From the NCBI RefSeq assembly GCF_006547045.1, contig NZ_CP041242.1:3792001-3856000 (forward strand): a DNA stretch of 64,000 bases. Direction: 5' to 3'. Of this stretch, positions 1-7,265 are shown one piece after another. The stretch comes from Lysobacter alkalisoli (GTDB lineage: Bacteria; Pseudomonadota; Gammaproteobacteria; Xanthomonadales; Xanthomonadaceae). The notes below the pieces were generated by a model that saw only the letters and a list, made by a program, of their open reading frames with translations, was not told the DNA's origin and made no database searches. A program made the translations under genes and the position numbers. The number at the start of each line of letters is the position of its first letter. Position 1 is the stretch's first letter.

Positions 1-157
1 CCGCTACCCGGTCGCGCTTGAGCTGCGGGTCGTAGTAGCCGTTGAAATTGTCGAGCCCGATCACGGCCTCGCCGCGTGCGCGCAGGGCACGGCACACATA
101 GGCGCCAATGAAGCCGGCGGCGCCGGTGACCAGGACGGGAGGAGTGGAATCGCTCAT
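1..157 (-). CDS. NAD-dependent epimerase/dehydratase, 5' part only (runs off left edge)
   Basis: Only the first 52 codons are in the window; the gene continues past the left edge. It starts with ATG at 157. The N-terminus carries the glycine-rich dinucleotide-binding motif GAAGFIG at residues 12-18 and then GLDNFNGYYDPQLK, where the Asp after strand two binds the NAD ribose. This is the pattern of extended short-chain dehydrogenases acting on nucleotide sugars, in particular UDP-glucuronate or UDP-glucose 4-epimerases that feed polysaccharide or LPS synthesis. The catalytic YxxxK lies outside the window, so the substrate cannot be judged. Confidence 0.8.
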   Translation of the reverse strand, partial: MSDSTPPVLVTGAAGFIGAYVCRALRARGEAVIGLDNFNGYYDPQLKRDRVA

Positions 158-178
158 CGATTAAGGCTCCTGGCGCAC

Positions 179-610
179 TCAGTCGGCGCCGGGATGGATA
201 TCGAAGGCCAGCGACAGGCGCAGCCGGGCGGTAGCCTCGCACAGCCAGTTGCCGAGGTCGAAGCCGAAACTGTTGTCGGCAAACAATCCGATGAAGAGCT
301 CGCAGCGCCCGCCTTGACTGGCGAGCGCCTGGAATGCGGGCTGGTGCGGCGCCAGGCGGTCGAGCTGGCGGCGCAGGAAGGCTTCCAGCGGTTCCTCGGT
401 CCAGCCGCGCGGCGCGGCCTGGTCGAGCAGCGATGCGCTCGCGTAGCTGTCGGGGTAGGCGCCCTCCAACCGATGTCCGGCCGGGGTGCGCCGAGGCTCG
501 CCTGCACGCCAGGCGCGCGTGGGCCGCAACCCGATCGCCTCGAACAGCGGCTTCAGATCGTCACTGGGATGGGTGGCGCGCAGGGCCACCTGATAGCGGT
601 AGGGATTCAC
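179..610 (-). CDS. DUF4279 domain-containing protein
   Basis: A 143-residue cytoplasmic protein with no signal peptide or membrane segment. The layout fits the DUF4279 family: a short beta strand at the start, a middle region on 'leaving' residues such as RLEGAYPDSYASASLL, a stretch LEAFLRRQLDRLAPHQPAF, and the C-terminal ending FDLGNWLCEATARLRLSLAF followed by DIHP. Family members have no established function. The gene stands alone, 51 bp downstream of parB in the same direction, so it may be read from the parAB transcript. Family assignment is from memory of the pattern, not a search. Confidence 0.6.
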   Translation of the reverse strand: MNPYRYQVALRATHPSDDLKPLFEAIGLRPTRAWRAGEPRRTPAGHRLEGAYPDSYASASLLDQAAPRGWTEEPLEAFLRRQLDRLAPHQPAFQALASQGGRCELFIGLFADNSFGFDLGNWLCEATARLRLSLAFDIHPGAD

Positions 611-661
611 GATCGTTGCGGGCGTCAGCTGTGAATCGGCGCCGTCCTCGATGGCCCGGCT

Positions 662-1600
662 TCAGTCGGCCTTGCCGCGGAGCTTCTCGAGCACGCCGTC
701 GAGCGCGTCGAGGTTGGAATAGTGGATCACCAGCCGGCCCTTGCCGCCGCGGCCGTGCAGCACATTGACGCGGGTGTTGAGCGACTCCGCCAGCTCGCGT
801 TCGAGGCTGAGGATGTCGGCTTGTGGCGCGGCCCTGGCCGGCTTGCTCTTGCCGTTCGTCGGCACCATGCCGGCGGCGAGCTGCTGCACGCGGTGCTCGA
901 CCTCGCGCACCGACCAGCCATGCTCGGCAGCCTGGCGAGCGAGCGCGATCGCCGCCTGCGGGGTCAGGGTCAACAGCGCACGGGCGTGGCCCATTTCCAG
1001 CGCGCGGGTCTCGACCAGCACCCGGATTTCCGGCGGCAGTTCGAGCAGGCGCAGCAGGTTGGACACCGCCGCACGCGAACGTCCGACCGCTTCCGCGGTC
1101 TGGGCGTGGGTCAGGTCGAATTCGTCGATCAGGCGCTGCAGCGCGGTGGCTTCCTCCAGCGGGTTGAGATCCTCGCGCTGGATGTTCTCGATCAGCGCCA
1201 TCGCGACCACGGTACGGTCGTCGACCTCGCGCACCACCACCGGGATCTCGCTCAGGCCGGCACGCTGGCTGGCGCGCCAGCGGCGCTCGCCGGCGATGAT
1301 TTCCCAGGTCTTGCCGCCGCGCTCGGCGATCTCGCGCACCACGATCGGCTGGATCACGCCCTGCGCCTTGATCGACTCGGCCAGCTCGTCGAGCTTGTCT
1401 TCGTCCCAGTGCTTGCGCGGCTGGTACTTGCCCGGCGCCAGCGCATCGACCGGCAGGGTGCGCAGGGCGTCGCCCGGGGTCGCTTCCAGCGCCGGCGCCT
1501 CGGCCGCGCCCTTGGGACCGAGCAGGGCTTCAAGCCCCCGCCCGAGTCCACGCTTCTTCGCCACACTTGCCTTGGCCGTCGCGTCCTTGGCTGCGGTCAT
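662..1600 (-). CDS. parB: Chromosome-partitioning protein ParB
   Basis: A 312-residue ParB/Spo0J protein. It opens with the conserved RGLGRGLEALLG box, which in the family contacts and stimulates ParA. The ParB/sulfiredoxin-fold domain spans roughly residues 45-140 and includes GERRWRASQRAGL, the CTP-binding and parS-loading box. A helix-turn-helix (HAQTAEAVGRSRAAVSNLLR, about residues 165-185) reads parS, and the C-terminal 50 residues form the dimer domain. Its ATG overlaps the parA stop by 4 bp (ATGA), so translation is coupled. No parS-like 16-mer was found in the window by eye. Confidence 0.95.
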   Translation of the reverse strand: MTAAKDATAKASVAKKRGLGRGLEALLGPKGAAEAPALEATPGDALRTLPVDALAPGKYQPRKHWDEDKLDELAESIKAQGVIQPIVVREIAERGGKTWEIIAGERRWRASQRAGLSEIPVVVREVDDRTVVAMALIENIQREDLNPLEEATALQRLIDEFDLTHAQTAEAVGRSRAAVSNLLRLLELPPEIRVLVETRALEMGHARALLTLTPQAAIALARQAAEHGWSVREVEHRVQQLAAGMVPTNGKSKPARAAPQADILSLERELAESLNTRVNVLHGRGGKGRLVIHYSNLDALDGVLEKLRGKAD

Positions 1601-2433
1601 GCCGCCACCTCCGGTGTGCCGGCAGCCGAGGCCGCCTGTGGTTGCGCTGCCGCACGTGCGGCCTGTTCACGCTCGCGCTGGCGGCGGATCACCTCGCCGG
1701 CCAGTCCCAGGTAGGCGATGCCGCCGCGGCTGGCGCGGTCGTAGCCGACGATGCTCTGGCCATGGCTGGGCGCCTCGGCCAGGCGCACGTTGCGCGGCAC
1801 GATGGTGCGGAACACCTTGTCGCCGAAGTGGTTGGTCAATTCGGCCGAAACCGCGTTGGCGAGGTTGTTGCGCACATCGAACATGGTCCGCAGCACGCCC
1901 TCGATCTCCAGCTTCGGGTTGAGCCGCTGGCGGATCGCCTCGATCGTCTCCATCAGCGCACTGATGCCTTCCAGCGCGTAGTACTCGCACTGCATCGGCA
2001 CGATCACCGCATCGGCGGCGGTCAGCGCGTTGAGGGTCAGCAGCGACAGTGCCGGCGGGCAGTCGATCAACACGTAGTCGTAGCGGTCGGCGACACCGGC
2101 CAGCGCGATCTTGAGTTGCTGCTCGCGGCCATCGCGCTCCATCAGCTGGATCTCGGCGGCGGTCAGGTCGATGTTGCCCGGCAGCAGGTCGAAGTCCTCG
2201 GCGGTGCGCACGATCGCGTCGGCGGCCGCGACCTCGCCCATCAGCACGTCGCAGACCGAGCTTTCCAGCTCGCGCTTGTCGACGCCGCTGCCCATCGTCG
2301 CGTTGCCCTGCGGGTCGATGTCGACCAGCAGCACTTTCTTCGGCGTGCGCGCCAGTCCTGCGGCCAGGTTGACGGCGGTGGTGGTCTTGCCGACCCCGCC
2401 CTTCTGGTTGGCGATGGCGATGATGCGGGCCAT
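1597..2433 (-). CDS. parA: Chromosome-partitioning ATPase ParA (Soj)
   Basis: ParA/MinD-type ATPase of 278 residues using ATG at 2433, preceded by an AGGGGAA ribosome-binding site. A longer in-frame extension upstream has no family support. The start MARIIAIANQKGGVGKTTT contains the deviant Walker A box with the signature lysine; the Walker A' (DIDPQGNATMG) and Walker B (YVLIDCPPALSLL) follow. It binds DNA non-specifically in the ATP form and, with ParB, segregates the origin region. parB follows with a 4-bp overlap. rsmG lies 284 bp upstream in the same direction, a common gammaproteobacterial arrangement, although mnmG is not beside it here. Confidence 0.95.
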   Translation of the reverse strand: MARIIAIANQKGGVGKTTTAVNLAAGLARTPKKVLLVDIDPQGNATMGSGVDKRELESSVCDVLMGEVAAADAIVRTAEDFDLLPGNIDLTAAEIQLMERDGREQQLKIALAGVADRYDYVLIDCPPALSLLTLNALTAADAVIVPMQCEYYALEGISALMETIEAIRQRLNPKLEIEGVLRTMFDVRNNLANAVSAELTNHFGDKVFRTIVPRNVRLAEAPSHGQSIVGYDRASRGGIAYLGLAGEVIRRQREREQAARAAAQPQAASAAGTPEVAA

Positions 2434-2685
2434 GCGGCTGGTTCCCCTGGCGTATGCGGGTGGCACCCCGGAGGGCGTTGGGTTCGGTGGCCGGCGCTCG
2501 CTGCCGGGTCCGCACGCTGCCGCGGCGGGCCCGGTCCGGACGCAGGCCGGACTGGTGATTATGCCCATCTCCAGGCGCCTGTCCCACCTCGGGGTCACGA
2601 TTGCCGGCGATTTGGCGACGGCCGGAGAAGGATGAACGCGCAGTTCGTCGCCTGGGCACGCGGAGCGAACCCAAGGTGGGTCGAG

Positions 2686-2723
2686 AGGAATCCCGGGCGC
2701 GCGGCGCTTGCCCCGGGCTACGT
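2686..2723. repeat. REP-like palindromic unit abutting the rsmG stop
   Basis: Two CCCGGG blocks (2692-2697 and 2712-2717) flank a GC-rich spacer. Read on the minus strand the unit begins GTAGCCCGGGG and ends CCCGGGATTCC, the layout of the widespread REP elements of gammaproteobacteria. The TAG of the unit is the rsmG stop codon, so the element appears to define the end of that gene. The rest of the 284-bp gap between parA and rsmG shows no gene. Confidence 0.5.
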
Positions 2724-3437
2724 CCGGCCCTGGTCGCGCCCAACCACGATCAGGTGGCGTTCGGCATCGAGGCCGGGCACGTCGAGGCGATGGCTGGCGC
2801 GAAGGGTCCAGCCGGCCGGCAGGGCGGCGATCTCGTCATCAGGATGAGTGCCCTTCATCGCCAGCAGCACGCCGTCGGGTTTCAGCAGAGGGCCGCCGAG
2901 TTCGATGATCAGCGGCAGTGTCGCCAGCGCGCGTGCGGTGATCGCATCGAACGCGCCGGCCTCGTCCACCGCCTCGATCCGGGATTCCAGCACCCGCACC
3001 CGTGGCGCGAGGTCGAGTTTGCGGATCGCCTCGCGCATGAAGCGCGCCTTCTTGCCGTTGCTCTCCACCAGTGCGACGCGCAGGCCAGGCTTGGTGATTG
3101 CCAGCGGGATGCCGGGCAGGCCGGCTCCGGTACCCAGGTCGGCCAGCGCGCCCCCGGCGGCGGCAATGTCATTGACGAATGCATGCATCGCCAGCGAATC
3201 GAGCAGGTGCTTGACCAGCATCTCGCGCGGATTGCGGATCGCGGTCAGGTTGTAGGCGCGGTTCCAGCGCGCCAGCAGGGCCAGGTAGTCGAGCAGCGGC
3301 GTGGACAGGGCCGGGTCGAGGCCGAGACCGGTCAGGCCGGTTTCGAGGGTCGGGCGCAGGTCGGGGGCAGGGCGGTCGGCATCGGCAAAGTCTAGTGGGT
3401 CGTTGCCCGGGCCGGTCAGCTTTCGCTCCTGCGCCAC
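2718..3437 (-). CDS. rsmG: 16S rRNA (guanine-527 N7)-methyltransferase RsmG
   Basis: SAM-dependent enzyme that methylates N7 of G527 in 16S rRNA. Family marks are [20 protein letters not shown], then HLLDSLA, the SAM-binding [17 protein letters not shown] and the ending [12 protein letters not shown]. The reading frame with GTG at 3437 gives 239 residues, some 25-30 more than usual, and has no ATG before the conserved core. A CTG eight codons in sits behind an AGGAG at a fitting distance, so a shorter product from a rare start is possible. The gene overlaps the end of the phosphopantetheinyl transferase by 22 bp. Confidence 0.93.
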   Translation of the reverse strand: MAQERKLTGPGNDPLDFADADRPAPDLRPTLETGLTGLGLDPALSTPLLDYLALLARWNRAYNLTAIRNPREMLVKHLLDSLAMHAFVNDIAAAGGALADLGTGAGLPGIPLAITKPGLRVALVESNGKKARFMREAIRKLDLAPRVRVLESRIEAVDEAGAFDAITARALATLPLIIELGGPLLKPDGVLLAMKGTHPDDEIAALPAGWTLRASHRLDVPGLDAERHLIVVGRDQGRT

Positions 3438-4030
3438 GCCAGTGTGCCGAGATAGCCGGGTGCCGGCGCGATCTCAGCCAGCGACCAGGCGTCGGGCCTG
3501 CCGAGTTCTGGATGGCATTCGACCAGTCGCAGGCCATGCGGCCCGTCGCTGAACGACAGCCGGTCAAGGCCGAACGCGATCCCCCGCCCGTGCGCCTTGA
3601 GCACCGCCTCCTTCGCGCACCACAGGCGCAGGAAGGCCTGCTCGCGCGCCTGCTCATCGGCCATGGAGTCCAGCCATGCATTCTCGGTAGCGGTGAACCA
3701 GCGCCTGGCCAGTGCCATCGCGCGCGGCCGCGGACGCCGCCACTCCAGGTCGGCGCCGACCCGCAAGCCGGTTTCGCCGAGTGCGACCAGCAGCCCCTCG
3801 CCGCTGTGGCTCCAGTTGATGTCGCGGGCGGCCAGCGGCGCCCCGAGCCACGGCCGCCGGCCATCGTCGCGGTACAGCGGCACGGCGTCCGCCGACAGCT
3901 CCAGCTGTGTCGCCAGCCAGCCGCGCGCCTGCGCCTCGGCGGCCACGCCGTGCTGACGCGGCAGCCAGATCCAGCGCACGGGCATCGCGGCGGGACCGGA
4001 TTCGGAAGCTGGCGGGTCGAGGGCTGGCAC
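3416..4030 (-). CDS. 4'-phosphopantetheinyl transferase, Sfp/HetI type
   Basis: Transfers the phosphopantetheine arm of CoA to a serine of carrier proteins. The 204-residue sequence has the family boxes in order: INWSHSGE (His of the P2 box), GADLEW (Mg-binding acidic pair) and [19 protein letters not shown] (the WxxKEAxxKxxG box), which mark the Sfp class rather than AcpS. It is divergent from the AMP ligase 88 bp away; together they suggest activation and loading of an acyl or aryl group on a carrier protein, as in aryl polyene/xanthomonadin synthesis. Initiation could also be at MPVRW, 15 codons downstream. Confidence 0.88.
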   Translation of the reverse strand: MPALDPPASESGPAAMPVRWIWLPRQHGVAAEAQARGWLATQLELSADAVPLYRDDGRRPWLGAPLAARDINWSHSGEGLLVALGETGLRVGADLEWRRPRPRAMALARRWFTATENAWLDSMADEQAREQAFLRLWCAKEAVLKAHGRGIAFGLDRLSFSDGPHGLRLVECHPELGRPDAWSLAEIAPAPGYLGTLAWRRSES

Positions 4031-4118
4031 GGTCGGATGGGTAACGGTCAGGTGAAGGCGGGGAGGATGCGCGGCATGGGCTCGCCACAGGCCCTAAACT
4101 ACCCGACAGGGGGCGGCC

Positions 4119-5561
4119 ATGGCCGCATGCAGGAACAGCGCGGGGGATGCCGCAACCATGTCAGCCGAGCTTCAGCCAGCCAAGCGCCAGACCACGCCAA
4201 CGTCCCGGGGACCCGGGCACGCGCTCGCCACCGGCGACGCCGCGCGACCGGTCGCCTTCGATGCACACGGCGCGATCGAGCTGGCGCGCTTCCGGCGCGA
4301 GGTCCGCGGCGTCGCCGCCGGCCTGCCCGACGCACCGGCGGTGATCAACTTGTGCGAGGACCGCTACCGCTTCCTGGTCGCGTTCTGTGCTGCCGCGCTG
4401 CGCGGCCAGACCACCCTGCTGCCACCCTCGCGGGCCCCGGCGATGATCGACGAAGTGCTGGCCCGGCACCCGGGCAGCTATGGCCTCGGCGACGTCATGC
4501 CCTGCTGCAGCACGCCCACCGACGCCCTGGATCGCGCGATCCGGCTGCCTGAACAGCTGCCGCAACTCGACGGCGGTCCACTTGTCGTCGCCGACGACGC
4601 GGTCGTGGCGATCGGCTTCACCTCCGGCAGCACCGGCCAACCGCGGCCGAACCCGAAGACCTGGGCCGCATTCCGCGCCAGCACCACACAGAACCTGGCG
4701 GCGCTGCAGGACCTGCTCGACGCCGGCATCACCCCAACCCGAACCACGCCACTTGTCGCCACCGTGCCGCCGCAGCACATGTACGGCATGGAGATGTCGG
4801 TGCTGCTGCCGCTGCTGGGGCCGGTCGCGGTGCACACCACAAGGCCATTCTTCCCCGGCGACATCGCCCGCGCCTGTACCGACGCCGCCGGCGCGCCACT
4901 GCTGGTCACCACCCCGGTCCACCTGCGCGCGCTGGTCGAGTCCGGCGTGGCGATGCCGGCGCTGGCCGGCATTGTCTCGGCGACCGCGCCACTGCCCGCC
5001 GAACTCGCCCGCGCCGCCGAGGCCCGCTTCGGCTGCGAAGTGCGCGAACTGTTCGGCTCGACCGAGACCTGTGTGTTCGCGCGCCGTCGCACCGCGGTCG
5101 ACACGGCCTGGACACCGCTGCCCGGCGTGGACCTGCACCCCCGGCCCGACGGCACCGCGGTGCACGCGCCGCACCTGACCGGGCCAGTGCTGCTGGCCGA
5201 CCTGATCGAGGTGTTCGAAGACGGCCGCTTCGCCCTTCACGGCCGCAACAGCGACCTGCTGGAGATCGCCGGCAAGCGCGCCTCGCTCGGCGACCTGACC
5301 CGCAAGCTGCAGGCCGTACCCGGGGTCGAGGACGCGGTGGTGTTCCAGCTTGATGAGGCCGATGCCGCCGGCGTGCGCCGGATCGCGGCATTGGCGGTGG
5401 CGCCGGGCCTGGCAGCGGAGGCGGTCATGCAATCGCTGCGTGCCACCGTCGACCCGGTGTTCCTGCCGCGCCCGCTGCGCTGCGTCCCGGCGCTGCCGCG
5501 CAACGAAACCGGCAAACTGCCGCGCCGCGCCCTGCTGGCGCTGCTGCACGGCCAAAGCTGA
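4119..5561 (+). CDS. AMP-dependent acyl/aryl ligase (xanthomonadin/aryl-polyene type)
   Basis: ANL-superfamily adenylating enzyme of 480 residues (or 467 from ATG 4158). The phosphate-binding loop is IGFTSGSTGQPRPNPKTW, with an Asn-Pro-Lys end rather than the usual KG. LFGSTETCVFARR matches the A5 aromatic/GSTE box, GRNSDLLEIAGKR the hinge (A8) and PRNETGKLPR the C-terminal catalytic lysine region. The ligase activates a carboxylic acid as acyl-AMP for transfer to CoA or a carrier protein. Similar stand-alone ligases belong to aryl polyene clusters (XanA2/ApeH type), but none of the ketosynthase partners is in this window, so the substrate is an inference. Confidence 0.82.
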   Translation: MAACRNSAGDAATMSAELQPAKRQTTPTSRGPGHALATGDAARPVAFDAHGAIELARFRREVRGVAAGLPDAPAVINLCEDRYRFLVAFCAAALRGQTTLLPPSRAPAMIDEVLARHPGSYGLGDVMPCCSTPTDALDRAIRLPEQLPQLDGGPLVVADDAVVAIGFTSGSTGQPRPNPKTWAAFRASTTQNLAALQDLLDAGITPTRTTPLVATVPPQHMYGMEMSVLLPLLGPVAVHTTRPFFPGDIARACTDAAGAPLLVTTPVHLRALVESGVAMPALAGIVSATAPLPAELARAAEARFGCEVRELFGSTETCVFARRRTAVDTAWTPLPGVDLHPRPDGTAVHAPHLTGPVLLADLIEVFEDGRFALHGRNSDLLEIAGKRASLGDLTRKLQAVPGVEDAVVFQLDEADAAGVRRIAALAVAPGLAAEAVMQSLRATVDPVFLPRPLRCVPALPRNETGKLPRRALLALLHGQS

Positions 5562-5686
5562 AAAGCTGAACAGCGCGCCCGTACTGACATGCCCGTCACG
5601 GGCACGGCCCCAGAGTGACCGCGACCCGCAGGCCCGCCACCGGCGCGCCCGGGTCATGACGGTACTTTCACTCCGGGAGAGCTGGC

Positions 5687-5941
5687 ATGAGTTGGATCAT
5701 CATGTTGTTCGTAGGTGGCATTGCTGGCTGGTTGGCCAGCATCGTCATGAAGACCGATGCGCAGCAGGGCATCATTCTGAACGTCGTCGTCGGCATCATC
5801 GGCGGCTTCCTCGGCGGCTGGCTGCTGCCGATGGTCGGCCTGAACCTGACAGGATGGCTCGGCTACCTGATCACCGCGCTGATCGGCGCGATCGTATTGC
5901 TGGCCATCGTCAATCTGTTCCGGCGCGGCAAGATGCGCTGA
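5687..5941 (+). CDS. GlsB/YeaQ/YmgE family membrane protein
   Basis: An 84-residue inner-membrane protein with three hydrophobic segments (about residues 2-20, 28-48 and 55-77) and a basic tail FRRGKMR. The glycine-rich pattern MSWIIMLFVGGIAGWLAS and NVVVGIIGGFLGGWLL is typical of the GlsB/YeaQ/YmgE (transglycosylase-associated) family, which is often stress-induced and whose function is unsettled. A GGGAGA ribosome-binding site precedes the ATG. It stands alone, with a strong hairpin five bases after the stop. Confidence 0.9.
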   Translation: MSWIIMLFVGGIAGWLASIVMKTDAQQGIILNVVVGIIGGFLGGWLLPMVGLNLTGWLGYLITALIGAIVLLAIVNLFRRGKMR

Positions 5942-5945
5942 GCAC

Positions 5946-5970
5946 GATACCCGGGCTGTGCCCGGGTATC
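5946..5970 (+). terminator. Hairpin after the GlsB-family gene
   Basis: Perfect 11-bp arms GATACCCGGGC and GCCCGGGTATC with a TGT loop, starting 5 bp after the stop codon. There is no U-run directly behind it, so it may be a REP-like element that protects the mRNA end rather than a classic terminator. Confidence 0.5.
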
Positions 5971-6440
5971 CCCAAAGTTTGCTGCGCAAACCTTGGCCCC
6001 GCCGTGCACCTCCACACCCCCTTCGCACCTGCGGCGCGAATCGCCCCCCCTGAACAAGGGGGGCGATTTCAGGTTCTTCTTCCACGTGAGGGGGGCTCGC
6101 CTTCAGCGAAGGCGTGGGCGCTGCCGCTTGCGTTCGATCGCCGGTTCTCGCCGCTGTCTGGCTGTCCCGCCGCGACCTGCCGGCCTTGGCGGGATCGCGC
6201 GGCCACGCTGGAACGCGAAGCAGACCCTCCCCGGGAGTGCGCTTCTGGAACCACCAGTCATGTCGGAACGCCGGGGGCGAAGGCCCTTGGGTGCGAAATC
6301 AAGGCGGAGGCGCCGGCCCTGGCCGGTGCCGGGGGACATTCGTACCCAAGGGCCTTCGCCCCCGGCGCCGCGGTTATCCAACAGACCCGGCGCTTTCCCC
6401 TCGATTGGGCGAAAAACCCGATTTCAGGGGGGCGATTCCC
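5967..6440 (+). repeat. Composite interspersed repeat, copy A
   Basis: The 508-bp gap between the GlsB-family gene and xthA holds no gene. It has an inverted repeat around CCAAAGTTTGC, a CGCCCCCC/GGGGGGCG hairpin near 6044-6067, and a long stretch (6074-6404) resembling 59196-59411 closely. Shared blocks are TTCTTCTTCCACxTGAG, GGTTCTCGCCGCTGTCTGGC, CCGGTGCCGGGGGACATTCG and CAAGGGCCTTCGCCCCCGGC. Inside the copy, the block at 6269-6293 pairs with 6341-6366 as an inverted repeat. A second GGGGGGCGATT occurs at 6426-6436, just before the end of xthA. Confidence 0.75.
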
Positions 6441-6449
6441 GGTTCTGTC

Positions 6450-7247
6450 CTATGCGTCCAGCGTCACCCATGCCGGGGCGTGGTCGCTGGGGCGCTCCCA
6501 GGTCCGCGGCTCGCGGTCGATGCCGGCGGCGGCGCAATGTGGCCTGAGCGCGTCGGAAACCAGGGTCAGGTCGATGCGCAGGCCGCGGTCGCGGCGGAAG
6601 CCGGCCTGGCGGTAGTCCCACCAGCTGAAGGTGCCGGCCTCGTCGCTGTGCAGGCGGAAGGCGTCGTGCAGGCCCAGCGCACACAGCCGGCGCAGCGCGT
6701 CGCGCTCGGCGGTCGAGGTCAGGATGTGGTCCTCGTTCCACAGCTCCGGGTCGTGCACGTCGCGCGCGTCCGGGGCGATGTTGAAATCGCCCATCACCAC
6801 CAGCCTCGGATGCGCGCGGATCTCCTCGGCCAGCCAGTCGTGCACCGCCTCGAGCCAGCGCAGCTTGTAGGCGTACTTGTCGGTGCCGACGTCCTGGCCG
6901 TTGACCACGTACAGATTGACGATGCGGATCGCCCGTTCCGGATCCGAGGATCCGGGAGCGCCGACGGTCGCCGCGATCACCCGCTTCTGGTCGTCTTCGA
7001 AACCGGGAATCCCCATCTGCACATCGCGTGGCGCCTCGCGGGCGAGGATGGCGACACCGTTGTAGGTCTTCTGGCCAGAGAACACGCTGCGCCAGCCGGC
7101 CGCGGCGAGTGCATCGTCGGGAAACCGGGCGTCCTCCAGTTTGGTCTCCTGCAGACCGACCACGTCGGGTGCGGCCTGGTCGAGCCACTGCTGCAGATGC
7201 GGCAGGCGGACGTTGAGCGAGTTGACGTTCCAGCTGGCGATTTTCAT
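6450..7247 (-). CDS. xthA: Exodeoxyribonuclease III
   Basis: A 265-residue exonuclease/endonuclease/phosphatase-fold enzyme that cuts at abasic sites and removes 3' blocks. Catalytic motifs are in place: MKIASWNVNSL (Asn), GLQETKLED (metal-binding Glu), VVMGDFNIAP (Asp/Asn), FRRDRGLRIDLTLVSD and ERPSDHAP (final Asp-His pair). Between IAATVG and IRIVNLY there is an extra GAPGSSDPERA of about nine residues. It coincides with a perfect small palindrome in the DNA (6938-6955) and looks like an inserted repeat. The loop is at the surface in the family, so activity should be kept. Confidence 0.95.
   Translation of the reverse strand: MKIASWNVNSLNVRLPHLQQWLDQAAPDVVGLQETKLEDARFPDDALAAAGWRSVFSGQKTYNGVAILAREAPRDVQMGIPGFEDDQKRVIAATVGAPGSSDPERAIRIVNLYVVNGQDVGTDKYAYKLRWLEAVHDWLAEEIRAHPRLVVMGDFNIAPDARDVHDPELWNEDHILTSTAERDALRRLCALGLHDAFRLHSDEAGTFSWWDYRQAGFRRDRGLRIDLTLVSDALRPHCAAAGIDREPRTWERPSDHAPAWVTLDA
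6938..6955. repeat. Palindromic mini-repeat inside xthA
   Basis: Arms CCGGATC (6938-6944) and GATCCGG (6949-6955) around CGAG. The palindrome encodes the extra residues GSSDPE, which interrupt an otherwise conserved region of ExoIII. Confidence 0.55.
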
Positions 7248-7265
7248 GCGCCGCAGTGTAGTCGA

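Noticed and set aside
5569..5686. Small gene before the GlsB-family gene
   Set aside because: No frame with a ribosome-binding site; only a short palindrome TGCCCGT/ACGGGCA is present.
5946..6440. Transposase gene in the repeat region
   Set aside because: The open frames here are only antisense or composite-repeat translations with no transposase motif.
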